This document shows, piece after piece, positions 1-10,892 of a DNA stretch of 64,000 bases. The number at the start of each line of letters is the position of its first letter. The stretch's first letter is position 1. This DNA comes from Archivesica marissinica (Eukaryota > Mollusca > Bivalvia > Venerida > Vesicomyidae), in contig CM026395.1 of the NCBI GenBank assembly GCA_014843695.1, positions 45,308,396 through 45,372,395 on the forward strand, in the 5' to 3' direction. Both the position numbers and the translations under genes were made by a program. Under the pieces are notes generated by a model. The model had not been told where the DNA came from, made no database searches, and was given only the letters and a program-made list of their open reading frames with translations.

Positions 1-356
1 CAAGTGAAAAAAGAACATCTGTCGACTGGAAAATGACAATATCTAAGTGAAAAGGTTACCGTAGCATCCTGAACATCAGGACTATACCCACTAAAAACAA
101 ATCATAGCGAAACGAAAAAAGGAAAACTGCCAATTGAAAAACCAAAACTGACACTAGAATGACACAATTATGAAAATATCGCAAATATTAACACATTAAT
201 CTAATATCCCAGGACAATAACACGACAATAAATGTATGGCTATTATAACCCGATCTAATGCCACATGAATACCAATGTCGCTAATAGAACAATATATAAT
301 ACTTCAGGAATACATGGCTAATACAATACTATATAATGTCCCAGAAATAAAATATA
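1..356. other. no gene recognised
   Basis: AT-rich sequence with stops in all frames. I see no exon, RNA gene or clear repeat before the interspersed repeat that begins near 357. Confidence 0.5.
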
Positions 357-560
357 TTTGTTATCCAATTTTATTCATTTTACTGTCTCTGTCAGGAGCC
401 CATTTCACTACAATACACAACCACACAACCGCACAACCACCTATGTTCGTGTGAACATTCGAAATAAAAAAAATAGGTATTGTATAATATAAGTTAGTTT
501 ATGTTAACTTTGCTGTCAGAATTATAAACGACAGACAAAATGAATTTAGTAGAACAACTG
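357..560 (+). repeat. interspersed repeat, inverted copy of 20871-21115
   Basis: About 200 bp that aligns, with gaps, to the reverse complement of 20871-21115. Shared blocks include TTTATTCATTTTA-like sequence, ACAACCGCACAACCACYTATG, AAGTTAGTTT and CAGACAAAA. The copies differ inside: the distal copy carries an 18-bp unit about four times, which this one lacks. A short open frame starts at the ATG at 540 (38 codons), but nothing supports it as a gene. The family is not recognised; it behaves like an old dispersed element. Confidence 0.6.
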
Positions 561-809
561 TTGTCAGACAATAGCTCAAATACAGAACCAAGCAGTGGCA
601 AAGATAATGCTACATTACACTGTTTCACGGAGAAAGATAGCACTTTCTTTCACTGAGAAAGGTCAATAATTCACTGGACAGCTTAACAGAAACGGCTTTA
701 TTTTCTATTCCAACTAACTTTTGATAAATAAATTACACACATTCTGATGTTAATAGGGTATAGCTATAAATATTGATACGACGCTGTTGATGGTCTTTAA
801 AAAACTTTT

Positions 810-1015
810 TGTTTGTTTGTTTGTTAACGTCGCACCAACAGCCCATTCTAGTTTGGGGCACTCGAGTAGAACAACCGACAATCCGCAAGTCATCCGGATA
901 GCCTCCTAAATGAAATAATTCGAGATTCCCAAGCAGGTTTCGAAACAGCAGAAGTGAGAGGCAGGTGATTTGAAGTCAACGACCGTGACCACTCGGTCAT
1001 GGAGGCACCCTGTCT
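810..1015 (-). mobile_element. tRNA-Ser/Leu-derived SINE-like element
   Basis: Read on minus, the head at about 1010 shows CCGAGTGGTCACGG, like box A of a tRNA-Ser/Leu (usual form GGCCGAGTGGTTAAGG). It is followed by GTTGACTTCAAATC, and further on GTTTCGAAACC sits where box B (GGTTCGAATCC) is expected. The far end at 808-824 is a short (AAAC)n tail. A tRNA-like head plus a simple tail is the normal SINE layout. Related but diverged copies lie at about 9985-10140 and 20010-20146, also on minus. It is not a functional tRNA, because the stems do not pair well. Confidence 0.6.
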
Positions 1016-1732
1016 TTAAGAACCACAATGAACTAGAACATGCTGAATTATATTATAACCATGACTTGCGTTGTAAGGGTGAGACTTGTCATTAAGTCGT
1101 AATTTCTACAAGCGCAAACAGCTTTATCTAATCAAGCTTTAAAAACCCTGCTCTCACTAAATTCGCTATACATTGATTTAGCTTCTTTAGAGATTTCTGA
1201 GAAAGTAAACTTATTTGATGCTATTGTGTTACCAATTTCATGATATTGTTGCGAAGTATGGGGTACCTGATATAGAGAACATCCAATTCAAATTCTTTAG
1301 ACATACTCTTCGGCAGCAAACTATTTTTTTTGTCAAATTTGACACCCGTCATCAATTTTGCGTAAGATAATAATGACTAACTACATAGTCAGAAATATTT
1401 ACATCCCTATAACATATCTTTTGATGAGCGTTTATATCCATTTTCGTATGTATTTCGTCACTAATGAGTTCGGGTATACGCATCGCAGTGTTGGGTAGCG
1501 TGTCTTGCAGATTACACTGTTCTGTTAATGTCATGTTTTGCATTATGTTGAATGGTGATGTCATGTTTTGCATTCTTGAATGTTAGTATCCAATGATGAT
1601 TATGTATTGGGTCCGGCACATGGCAAGTCGAAAATCTGGCCTAAATACATTTTACATAGTGTGATACGTTTTTCATTTTGTTATTGAACAAATAATTAAT
1701 GTAAATATAAGTAATAATTCGCGATTCATTCC
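1016..1732. other. no gene recognised
   Basis: Unassigned intergenic sequence. A 15-bp word, GTCATGTTTTGCATT, occurs twice near 1529 and 1559. The minus-strand open frames here do not resemble any family I know. Confidence 0.45.
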
Positions 1733-3254
1733 TTAAAGCGACATTACATCGCAACAAGCAAATAGAATGATCACTGGTACCACGAAACTTGTGTCCATAA
1801 GCAAATTGATGATTGAAGTTTGGTGGGAATCTCTTGATTGGAGAAGACTCAATCACAAACTTAGTCTTTTTTTCAAGATGAAAAATGGTCTCACTCCAAA
1901 CTATCTCTCTGCTATGTGTCCACCTGATGTCGATACTAGTAGATATAATTTGAGAAATGGAGATCAACTTCAAGTTCCACGCTCTAGAACCAATTTATAT
2001 GAAAACTCCTTTTTACCTTCAGTAGTTAGAGCGTTTAATGATTTACCACCATTAATCAAGCATGCACCATCTCTTTCATCGTTCAAGATGCAACTTAAAA
2101 GCGACTCTTGTCCTATTCCCGAATTCTACTTTTCTGGTATACGTAAGAACTACTTGCTCGATTGAGAACAAATTGTAGTTATTTAAAACATGATCTCTTC
2201 TCCAAAAACATAATTGATTCACCACTATGCACATGCGGTCAAATCGAGTCAACTTACCATTATTTCTTTGAATGTCACACGTACTACAATATACGCCCTG
2301 AACTAGTTAACACTATTTCTCATCGCTGTCATATAACCCTAAATGTGATCCTATTCGGTGATATTTCTTTGCCATCTGAACATAATGAAATAATAGTCTT
2401 AGCTGTCCACACATTCATAGAAAAGTCTAAACGTTTTTAATATTCTGTGAACAGAGATTGACGCACTAGCAGAGTGATTCACTTCAAACAGTGTTTCATC
2501 GCTTTCTACCCACCCTCCCCAACCTCCCTTTTACTGTTAGCTTTTCACCTGATAACAAGCTATATTTTCAAATACTTATTATATATTTTGGTATTACTAC
2601 ATTATATGTTTAATCGCCATGTGTGCACAATATATGCAATGGAGAAAATCTCAATAAGCTTTAAGCTTCCGATTTAATCCATTTTCGTTTTGTATACAAT
2701 GTATATGTAATGTACATTATTATCGAATACATATGTTTAAACCAAAAAGCAAATAAGATGTTTTTATTTCACGTATAAATGCATAGCTACTACACATTCT
2801 TCTGAATACATTCGAACACTAACATTGAATCAATAAACAGTGTTTTTGTGGTATACAAACTTTCAAAAGTGAAAGTAGAATTTCATATAACGGTCATCCG
2901 CGCTCCTGAATTGACGTTTGTTTGTCATTGGAGTCAATACGATACACACGATACTTTTGATTAGAGATAATTTAAATAAGATTAGTCTACACATAAATAT
3001 GCATAGACACGCATGTGAGATATCACGGCAAATATGTACCATACCTCGTGTTATTTAGGATAAACGTTTTGTATTACGCATGCATGTCGACCCTATTTAC
3101 ATTATTTTGTTATGTCAACAAACCGCGTATACGACGTTTGTTTATTTGTTGAAATACTCAGTATTTGAGGCACACATTTGGAAAATATTTATACCATAAT
3201 GGCAAATTACATGCTGCGGACATATGCGTTTTCATCGATGTAGTGTCGCTTTAA
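1733..3254 (+). mobile_element. TTAA-flanked composite element with inverted ends
   Basis: Both ends carry TTAA (1733-1736 and 3251-3254). Just inside lies a 15-bp inverted repeat: AGCGACATTACATCG at 1737-1751 and the complement of AGCGACACTACATCG at 3236-3250, one mismatch. The left repeat is followed immediately by reverse-transcriptase coding sequence. The right 480 bp (about 2770-3254) is an interspersed repeat with a second copy at 56427-56916 that ends at the same TTAA. Either a TTAA-targeting MITE carries a retrotransposon piece, or this is a 5'-truncated non-LTR element whose long 3' UTR was copied twice and the left repeat is secondary. The first explains the inverted repeat better. 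Confidence 0.55.
1752..2440 (+). pseudogene. non-LTR reverse transcriptase, C-terminal fragment, frameshifted
   Basis: The fragment opens in frame with QQANRMITGTT (from about 1752) and continues with NHKLSLFFKMKNGLTPNYLS, YNLRNGDQLQVP, NSFLPSVVRAFNDLP and SFK. This is the conserved tail of Jockey/CR1-like reverse transcriptases after the thumb. A frameshift near 2160 moves the reading to RLRTNCSYLKHDLFSKN and then PLCTCGQIESTYHYFFEC, a zinc-knuckle-like CX1CX7HX4C motif, and the frame stops at 2438-2440. The palm with the YADD motif is absent, so it is 5'-truncated and cannot be active. Clade not assigned. Confidence 0.8.
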
Positions 3255-3514
3255 TTATGAAAGTCCCAAACTCATTGTTTCATAGAATGATCATTCCATA
3301 TTAGATGCAAATGGAAATCTTGTAAATAGCTGATGTTATCGAGTTTAATATTTTCATACGTGTAGAACAATTAACCGCTCAACGTAACAATAATGTGCAC
3401 ATTCATGCAAGGAATTTATACCATAACTATTAACTATAACTATAAATAGGAAACCTATCATTTATTTAAGAATGATTCCATTCGTGAAAAATATGAAACA
3501 ATGTTATAATAATA

Positions 3515-3588
3515 TCCATCCATCCCATCCCATCCCATCCCATCCCATCCCATCCCATCCTCCCATCCCATCCCATCCCATCCCATTT
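3515..3588 (+). repeat. (CCCAT)n microsatellite
   Basis: About 14 pentamers with one shortened unit near 3560. Open frames through it on both strands are artefacts of the repeat. Confidence 0.9.
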
Positions 3589-4189
3589 GAAGTCACCGAC
3601 CTTAACCACAGAAGCTCCTGTCCGTATTATAATTATTTCAACGGTCAACATACTATTCCTGGCCAAATAATAACAAATTATAAACTGTTATGAAAACAAC
3701 GCAAAAAAAGGATACCAATATGAGCAAACATGTAAAATAGTGTGTCCTGCCTGCCTCACGTCAAATTGATATCAATCATTTTCTTTTGTTGGACTGGATG
3801 CTAGCAGTGTCTTACAAATATGTTCATCTCTGTTAACAATTGCATATCGGGATTGGCATTGTCTGACCTCAAAGCAATATGTAGACTCAGCAAACTTCAA
3901 ACGAACACAAATGCTGTACATCATTAGAGAAGGGAGAGAGAAATAGAGTAGAGAAATAGAGTATAATGTGTAGCTGAGTTAATGAGTGAAAAGTGTGATC
4001 TAATCAGTGTTGTTTGAAGTCTCATTGTGTTTGTTTATATGGTTTAAAGTGAAGCAAATACATCGGGTGTCCCTTCCAGCAGTATTTCAAGCACGGATGA
4101 CCACGTTGGTTGAATAACCGATCTTCTGCAACCTATGTTTCACACTATGTTTATACTTGTAATGTAAATAAGAAATGCTAACAATGATC
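3589..4189. other. no gene recognised
   Basis: Unassigned sequence between the pentanucleotide repeat and the 3' end of the minus-strand retrotransposon. A short AGAGAAATAGAGTA-like duplication lies near 3940-3962. Confidence 0.45.
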
Positions 4190-4536
4190 TAGAACAGAAC
4201 AGAACATCTCTTGTATTTCACTCAATACATGTACAGAACATACAAATATGAGGTATTTGCAATAAACAAGACATATAAACGAGGCTACAAAACAAAAGCA
4301 CAAAACAGAATAGTTCAATTGTCAAATTGAATAAATATTTCCAATAGTATTTTTTAGTTATAGACACAAATATCACAAATTTGGAAAAAGAGTATACCTG
4401 TTACATTCTTGTATGTAACATTATTATCATAATAAACTTACATAATTTCTGAAATTCTGAACTATTTTTGGTGCAAATTAATTTCTCCAATTTAAACATA
4501 TTTGGGCGTCGAAAATACATCGGTTTAATATAATAT

Positions 4537-5425
4537 TTATTGTCTTCTTTCATTTGTAAATTGTTCATATTCAAACAAATAGTGAAATTCATCCCCAATT
4601 TTGTTTCTACAAGAGTTACATGTTCTTTCATTTATTGGTGTTCTTGACCAGTTTCCTGTTTCTATTGGTAATCGATGGTTTCTTGTTCTAAATTTAATTA
4701 GGTTATACAGTGTGGAGTTTTGTAATTTTGATAAGTAAGGTTCAATTCCAAAATATCTTTTAAACACTCGATAAAATGTACTATTACTAGAGTTGTCTAC
4801 CATGGTGTACCAGTTATTTAAATATCAATCATGTAATTTTTGCTTTACCGCTAGTTTTAACCATTTTTCATTCGGAAAACTATGTTCAGTCCATACATTT
4901 ATGAAACCACATTTTATTAGAATTGTTTTAACATTATATAGCCATGGCAATTTTACCTTCAGCAATTCTTCGGGTAAATTTTGTGATGATTGTAACATAT
5001 ATTTATATACTAGATGAGACAATTTCTTTGGTGTATCACATTCTTCCGTAATACATAGTTTTGACCAGCACGAAATAATGTTTTCCATAATAGCTATCGA
5101 TACCTGTATCGATACATCCAGTTTCGCCATAAATAACATAATTTGGGGTGGACCGTTTTAATTTCAATATATGTTTTAAAAATTTAAGCTGAACCCTTTT
5201 TATTACATCTAATTTCCCAAATCCCCAATTTTCAGCTCCATATAGTAGAATCGGTTTGATGGTTTTATTAAATAGGTCTATTTGTAGATCTATTGGTAGG
5301 TTCAGTCGATTTGAATTTCTTATTAGGCTATACATTGCCCTAGTTGCTTGATTTGAAATATATTGTTTACAATAAAAGAAAGAGCCGCTTCTATTGAAGG
5401 AGATACCAAGATATTTATACCACAT
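4537..5425 (-). pseudogene. RT thumb and C-terminal zinc-knuckle-like region
   Basis: Three overlapping frames: MWYKYLGISFNRSGSF...AMYSLIRNSNRLNLPI...LYGAENWGFGKL (thumb), then SSQNLPEELLKVKLPWLYNV...KCGFINVW, then TFYRVFKRYFGIEPYLSKL...FRTRNHRLPIETGNW...CNSCRNKIGDEFHYLFEYEQF. The final motif is CX2CX8HX4C in relatives, but the last Cys is Tyr here. Order and content match the plus-strand fragment at 61486-62082, so both belong to the same broad clade. Confidence 0.75.
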
Positions 5426-5563
5426 ACTCTTTTACGACTTCTATTGCTTCCTTTTTATATTTGAACTTATACATAAGTTGTCTACCTTTTGGAAATACGA
5501 TTATTTTAGTCTTTGTGATATTAACCTTGAGCTTCCATTTATCACAGTATTGTTCGTAAGTAT

Positions 5564-6286
5564 TTAGTGCATCTTGTAAATCATTTGCAGTTTCTGCACG
5601 GTATCGTCTGCATAAAGTAAAATGTATATTTTTAAAAGATTAAAGAGGTCGTTTGTGTTTTGTTCATTCTGTAATAATATTCCTTGCGCATTACTATTGT
5701 TTTGGAAAAAATCTCTTAAGTCTTTTAAAAATAAAGAAAATAGCAAAGGTGACAAATTTTCACCTTGATGAACTCCAATATTGCATGTGAAGAAGTTCGA
5801 AAATTTTGAATTAGCTTTTACACAAGACTATATTCCATCATACATGTTTCTTATAACCTGTATACATTTACCATTGATTTTAGCATTTATTAATTTCTCC
5901 CATAAGCCATTTCTCCAGATGGTATCGAACGCTTGTTTTAAATGGATATATGAGCAGAATAATTTGTGTCTGTTGTTGTTAAGATATTGAATGATATGTT
6001 GTAAAATAAATAAATTGTCTGCTGTTGAAAATCCTTTTCTGAATCCCGCTTGTGTGTTGTTTAAAATATCATTAGTTTCAACATAATCGGTTATTCTTTT
6101 ATTCAAAATACTAGTAAATACTTTGCCTAGACAACTTAACAATGTTATTGGTCGATAGTTTTCTGGTTTTGTTATGTCTCCTTTATTTTTATATATTGGG
6201 TTAATAATACCAACTGGCCACTGTTCTGGGATGATTCCGGTATCGAATATAAGATTTAACAGTTTAACGTATATGTTTTTCATCAA
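5564..6286 (-). pseudogene. reverse transcriptase fingers and palm, catalytic residue lost
   Basis: Recognisable motifs in order: GIIPEQWPVGIINPIYKNKG, PENYRPITLLSCLGKVF, NDILNNTQAGFRKGFSTADN, then YIHLKQAFDTIW, then PLLFSLFLKDL and ILLYADDTV. In functional enzymes the A motif reads F-x-D-x-x-K-A-F-D; here the first catalytic Asp is His. The YADD box of motif C is kept. The frame is broken between about 5756 and 5828, so the protein could not be made even without the missing Asp. Confidence 0.85.
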
Positions 6287-6369
6287 CGGTAAAGATGATT
6301 TTATTTGTTCATTTAGTATTTTATCGTAGCCACTAGCTTTGTTATGTTTTAAATTTTTTATTGCCCATT

Positions 6370-7154
6370 CTATTTCTGTTTCAGTGATAGTATATCTCCA
6401 TTAATTTCATTGTCTTGATGATGATGAGTATTATTATTATTATTATTATCATTGTTATCACTATTATTATTATCGGTAAAGTTTACATTTTTAAAGAAAC
6501 TATAAAGATCTGTTAAATCAGCTTCAGTTTTATTTATAGCTTTTCCATTTAATATTTTCCAGTATTTTCTCGGGTCTTTATTTTTAACATCTCTTAATTT
6601 CCTTATATTTGAATGCTTATGTTTATTGTAAAACTGTTTCATAGTATTTTTCTAAATAGTAGCAGTTCGTTTTAGGCTTTTTTTGTTTCGTTATTCTTTC
6701 TTAGTTTATAGAGATAGTTTGCGGAGTGGAAATGTTTCCTTGCCTTTTTACACGTTGGACCAAACCACGGGGATGTTTTGGAACTGTTGGTCTTCTGTAC
6801 ATTGTTTATTTTGGTATAGCCAAAGGCCTCAGTAGACGTGTTTATAAATAGGGACGACATATCGTTAACGATTGCATTTACGTTCTGTTGGTTAAAATGT
6901 GTATCCACACTAAAATGTTCAAGCGTATCTTGTAAAGTTTGTATTTTATGACGATCTAGTTTATTAATAAATTCATTCGCTTTAACTGACGGCTTCTCAT
7001 CAGGCTGATGATCAATCGTCTTGCTTAACTTAAATTGTAGGTTAAGTTCAATTGGGTTATGAACATCTGAAAGTAATGGGCAGAAGTCTATTACTTGTAG
7101 AGATAAAACATTATTAAAAAGATTCGAGTTTACAAACAAAATAATCAACCACAC
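6370..7154 (-). pseudogene. retrotransposon linker between endonuclease and RT
   Basis: Two frames cover this part. The first (7154-6672) includes QVIDFCPLLSDVHNPIELNL, SSKTSPWFGPTCKKARKHFH and NYLYKLRKNNE. The second (6642-6370) includes KHSNIRKLRDVKNKDPRKYW. PWF...C..AR..Y and the KNKDPRKYWKILN signature are typical of the region before the reverse transcriptase. A polymorphic-looking (ATT)n run interrupts the second frame at 6427-6476 and encodes an Asn/Asp tract. Confidence 0.7.
6427..6476 (+). repeat. (ATT)n microsatellite inside the retrotransposon
   Basis: Imperfect trinucleotide run with ATC and GTT interruptions, expanded inside the dead retrotransposon. Confidence 0.8.
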
Positions 7155-7409
7155 TTGTTCCTTTACATGTGGCCTTACCAGGGATATCCATTGTAGTTCT
7201 TCCGTTTAAAATATACAAGTAATTAAGTTTCAAAAAATCAACAAATTGGTTTCCATAATTATTGGAAATTCCATCGCTATTAAAACGTTGTCTATTTACA
7301 TTTAGAGACCTGTCAAACATACACATTTCGAGATTGTATTCTAAACAAAGTTCATCTAAATGTTGGCTTTCGAAAAGTTCAGTGTCAAGTATTATGTAAT
7401 CTATCTAGA
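7114..7409 (-). pseudogene. retrotransposon endonuclease domain, C-terminal end
   Basis: In-frame sequence runs from IDYIILDTELFESQHLDEL through NVNRQRFNSDGISNNYGNQF, FLKLNYLYILNGR and GKATCKGTSVVDYFVC. The pattern LYILNGR...G..TC...SVVDYF is the last conserved part of the endonuclease/exonuclease/phosphatase domain in non-LTR elements. The catalytic N-terminal part is missing because an in-frame TAG lies at about 7409 and no domain is readable beyond it. Confidence 0.75.
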
Positions 7410-8102
7410 CGCATTCAATACTTCACCGGCATTGTTGTTTACTAAGCTGATTGAACTGGATACAAAAACATTCATGTGTACGAAAATATGGACAATGTCA
7501 AGCTATTTCATTTATACGATTGGCTTACGTCAACGTGAAAACTATGTTCTTAAGACCAACATTTAAGTATTTTCAAAAGCCAGTATAATTTCTATTTTAT
7601 AAACGGGCGGATATATTGGAAGTGGTTGATGACTATTAATACTTAGGACTAATATTTAGTAGAAGTTGTTTATGCTATAAGTTACGGACCTATTTTGATA
7701 TCCATCCAAAGCCGAAGAAGTTACAGCCCGGACAGGAAATATTGACCCAGACGGACGGACACACGGACGCACGGACGGACAGTGCGAAAGGAAGAAATGT
7801 ATGTCTACTTATTGATAAGCAAATATAACTTTTTTTCAAACAAATATGGGAATCACACGATTATATGAGAATCACATGATTATATGGGAATCATATGATT
7901 TCCCAAACAGTACGTTGCCTAGTAGAAGAGTAGATCAAAAATGTTCAGATTAGTATATAGATGAATGACACTCATTATTAGATAGCTCCAATAGCTGTAT
8001 CAATTACACACGTTTTATGAATTCATTTGGCTTTGAACAATATTATGTTGCCAAAAGTCAAGTGCAATGTTACTCTTGGGTGTGGGACTTGTTTGTGGGG
8101 AC

Positions 8103-8165
8103 TAATCCCCCTCTGCCACCCGATCTACTCAGCTTTAACCCCCCTCTGCCACCCCATCTACTCAG
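8103..8165 (+). repeat. two-copy direct repeat (about 34 bp)
   Basis: CCCCTCTGCCACCC followed by ATCTACTCAG occurs twice in tandem with few differences. Confidence 0.75.
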
Positions 8166-9266
8166 ATGCATGGTCCTCAACTTTATGTATGCATTTCTGT
8201 TATTGATAGTCTTGGTTTTAGAGATGAAAAACAAAGTATTATTGTGAATGTCAAATGTTTTTACATTTTAAAAGTGGGCGATCATTATATTCAAGAATGG
8301 AGAGAATCGATAATCTCCATGATAGAACGAACTAAACTTTATCAAGAGTCTGTACGACTGAGTGTTCTACTATTGAAAGCATTATTACAACTTGACAGTT
8401 TGCTTGCAAATGTGTAACACAATTATACATTTTTAACTATGAATATTCTACCAATGTACATATAAAATAGTTATGTTAATTGTATCATCATTTGTATGCA
8501 ACCATTGTAGACATTGTTGAAACTTATAGAATCTTATGTTGACTGGGTTAGTCTTGTTTTACACTAGACTCTCTTCGTAATTCCAAATTCTCCGTAATAA
8601 ATCATAGCAGCAATGCAATGTGCGTACATCATTTATAGCATGTTTATTAATATTGCTGGCATAAAAACAGGGACACTCGCATACATTGCAATTTGGTATT
8701 TTTAAGAGGAACATTTTCTGAATAATGGAAAAAACAATGTTGTCAGAATAGTTTTCCTAAAAGGAAAAACATAGAAAAGGAAATAATTTGGTTGTTCCAT
8801 CTGATCCATATGGTGATAGGGGGTAGGACGTAGAGAAACATGAACAAGAAGCATGTATGCAATTACATCATTGTTGGAAGGACAGGGCCCCAGATCCCAG
8901 ATCAGAAACAGCCAAGAATTGTATGGATCAAATACGATTACGTTGATAGTAATTCAATCTTGATAGTAACAATGAAAAACTTATATCAGGTTTTGTAAAA
9001 TAGTCATAATAATAACACCAAAGAGGTCTAACTTCATTATTTTAGTAAGTTGGATTTGTGAAGAGCCTAGTATGAATGAAATACACGAGGTAGTTACTGA
9101 TATATGACAGATGACATGCAAAATTGCCACTCGGACCGTTTACAGATAAACTGGGAAGAAAGTGTTTAAATAAGACTAATATTGAACAATTGTCCCACCT
9201 CTTTACATTACTTTATACTTTCAAAAGAGTATTAGTCAACCCTGATTTGCAAATAACAGTATTTGT

Positions 9267-9335
9267 ATTGTTGTTGTTATTGTTGTTGCTGTCGTTGTTG
9301 TTGATGATGATGATGATGATGATGATTATGCTGCT
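9267..9335 (+). repeat. (TTG)n-(ATG)n compound microsatellite
   Basis: Imperfect GTT triplets change to perfect GAT triplets. The long Leu/Met run in the overlapping open frame is an artefact. Confidence 0.85.
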
Positions 9336-9552
9336 GATAACAATTACATTTCAAGTATCATCGCGTAGACGTCGGTGGTCGTAACATTAGATAAAGGCGG
9401 GTCATTCTTCCGAAATCTTGTCTATGAGTGTGGGCGGTTATTGATGATAGGTTTTATTATTTTATTAAGAATAATTGCGAACTAGTATAACAACATTGTA
9501 GAACATGAGCAATAGGTTCCCAGTAATCCTACTTAGTATTCGTTTGGTTTCT

Positions 9553-9752
9553 ACAGTCTAGCTCACTTGCAAAACAAGTTCTTACAACATTAGATAAAAA
9601 TCGCTCTCGAGAACTCATTCCTGATGGAATTCATCGCTATGATGTAAAGAGAAGAGGCAATGTTGATATATTGCCTAAGTGCACAATCGTAATGGCTACA
9701 GCTGGGCGTGCACTCCAAGAAGCGAACGCCCTACCAATACGCTATCACGACT
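9553..9752 (-). mobile_element. tRNA-derived SINE-like element beside exon donor
   Basis: Read on minus, the head is GTGATAGCGTATTGGTAGGG followed by CGTTCGCTTC, a box A-like tRNA start. The body (AGGCAATRTTGA..., TTGTAAGAACTTGTTTTGCA) aligns with the reverse complement of 58205-58423. The head begins only about 15 bp past the splice donor of the exon at 9767-9850, so it is inserted right at the start of that intron. A shorter piece of the same family (about 50 bp) is seen near 14443-14495. Confidence 0.6.
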
Positions 9753-9766
9753 TAAACGATCCTTAC

Positions 9767-9850
9767 CATTGTATCAGCGTAGACAATGAGCTGTTCTTCG
9801 GTCACCTCAGAGTCTTTCTTTGATTGTTTCAGTAGATCCAGCAGGAAGTT
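9767..9850 (-). CDS. Cbp53E: calbindin-32-like EF-hand protein, internal exon (helix after EF-hand 3)
   Basis: Role: part of a cytosolic calcium-buffer protein of the calbindin-32/calretinin/calbindin-D28k family. Sequence: 84 bp, 28 codons. The acceptor reads TATATTTCAG just before the exon and the donor is ATG|GTAAGG; both borders are phase 0. The translation begins NFLLDLLKQSKKDSEVTEEQ and ends LIVYADTM. This matches the stretch of family members directly after EF-hand 3 (fly form NFLRDLLKEAKK...YTDTM). Neighbours: the upstream exon is 13424-13480, about 3.6 kb away on minus. Oddity: a tRNA-derived SINE starts about 15 bp inside the following intron. Exons for EF-hands 4-6 were not found between 1 and 9766 and probably lie outside the window. 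Confidence 0.93.
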
Positions 9851-9984
9851 CTGAAATATAACCAAGTTTGTTTTCATATATGGGGGATTCAACATAGCTA
9901 AGACAAAAAGCTTAGGTTATATGGCGAATCTTCAGCTATTATTGGTGGATGAAACTCCCGGTATATCTCCGAACAGTATATTTT

Positions 9985-10140
9985 AAGCACAGACGGACAT
10001 CAGGTCAGGGAAGAACCACCGAAAACCACCTGGATAGCTTCCTCGCGTGGAGGAATCCGACACCCCCAGTGGGATTGGAACCTATAGCTGTGAAGGATAA
10101 GGGATTTCAACTGCCATAACCACTCGGCCTCATTGGCCCT
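9985..10140 (-). mobile_element. tRNA-Ser/Leu-derived SINE-like element
   Basis: On minus: GGCCGAGTGGTTATGGCAG at the head (box A-like) and GGTTCCAATCCCACTGGGG (box B-like). It continues with a GGGTGTCGGATTCC body. It is in the calbindin intron between 9850 and 13424, in the same orientation as the host gene. Confidence 0.65.
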
Positions 10141-10639
10141 AATCTGTTTGAATGAATTACATTTCTTCATACAATGGACATTGAAGGCGCTAATATTTAA
10201 TTACTATTTACATATACTGTGATATGTCGAAGCTAGCCACGGTATATACGTACATGTTAAAATACATACATTTCACGTGCCCACGATTCTAAGAATAAGA
10301 ACGAAAGCTGCGCAGACGGTTGAACTATGCGCAACGTATCTCTACAATTCAACGAAATAAATATTGAGGTAATTCTTCAGTATATTCACCATTTAAATAT
10401 GTTGACTTTCTTAACATACGGTAAGACTACAGCGAAATACGATATGAAAATATATTGAACTTTATACGGGATCCCAATGCTGGACGTGCCGGTGTCAAGG
10501 TAAAAAGTACCCATCGTGATATTACTCAATTGAGGTGGTCGACGGGGTAATCTGATAAAACATAATCGATGAATATCCCTAAGCAAACAATTGACTAATA
10601 ACATTGTTTTTATGCTGAAAACATAGTGTTATTTGGTTT

Positions 10640-10892
10640 GCTGACAGTGTACATGTGCCGACCACCAGTTGACCATAATACAATTAACAGTCTTTCAGAT
10701 GGGACTTTAAACCGAGGTCTCGTGTCGGTGCTTTACACCGTGCACGCCAAAGAACCAGATGATACTCTGGAATGGGTCTCTATCAACTGCATCATTGCAC
10801 TATCCTCCAACATTCTATAATGACTAATCTCTTCAGGAGGCGTCGGTCATATGGGCAACCGGTAGCGAAGATAAATAAACGTAAAACACATA
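10640..10892 (-). repeat. interspersed repeat family R1, uninterrupted copy
   Basis: The reverse complement aligns over about 250 bp with the outer repeat at 48003-49372 once the hAT insertion is removed. Shared words: TTTTACGTTTATTTATC, GACGCCTCCTGAAGAGATTA, GAGACCCATTCCAG, CGTGCACGGTGTA, AGCACCGACA, GTCCCATCTGAAAGACT. It gives an empty-site reference for the hAT insertion. A third copy is at 13498-13700. The open frame at 10626-10820 lies inside it and is not a gene. Confidence 0.8.

Larger units (their letters stand above)
4190..7409 (-). mobile_element. decayed non-LTR retrotransposon, 5'-truncated
   Basis: Read on minus from 7409 to 4190, the pieces come in the right order for an ORF2-type polyprotein: end of the apurinic endonuclease, linker, reverse-transcriptase fingers and palm, thumb, and a C-terminal zinc-knuckle-like region. 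The 3' end at about 4190-4210 is a (TTCTG)n-like tail, as in Jockey/CR1-type elements. Stops and frameshifts split the reading frame into at least six parts. In frame, the 5' side stops being readable at about 7409. No target-site duplication was identified. It is a dead copy. Confidence 0.82.
7410..9552. other. no gene recognised; small repeats only
   Basis: No exon seen. Contents: a GGACGGACACACGGACGCAC-type tract near 7750-7780; three diverged copies of a 23-bp word (ATATGGGAATCACATGATT-like) at 7841-7905; a 34-bp direct duplication at about 8103-8165; and a TTG/ATG triplet run at 9267-9335. The open frames at 8017-8417 show no family resemblance. Confidence 0.5.

Noticed and set aside
540..656. 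38-codon frame starting MNLVEQLLSDNSSN
   Set aside because: The start lies in a dispersed repeat, there is no family resemblance and no splice donor that I trust.
7360..7566. 68-codon plus open frame
   Set aside because: It overlaps the antisense of the retrotransposon endonuclease and has no resemblance to a known family.
10626..10820. 64-codon open frame
   Set aside because: It lies inside interspersed repeat R1, whose other copies have no matching open frame.
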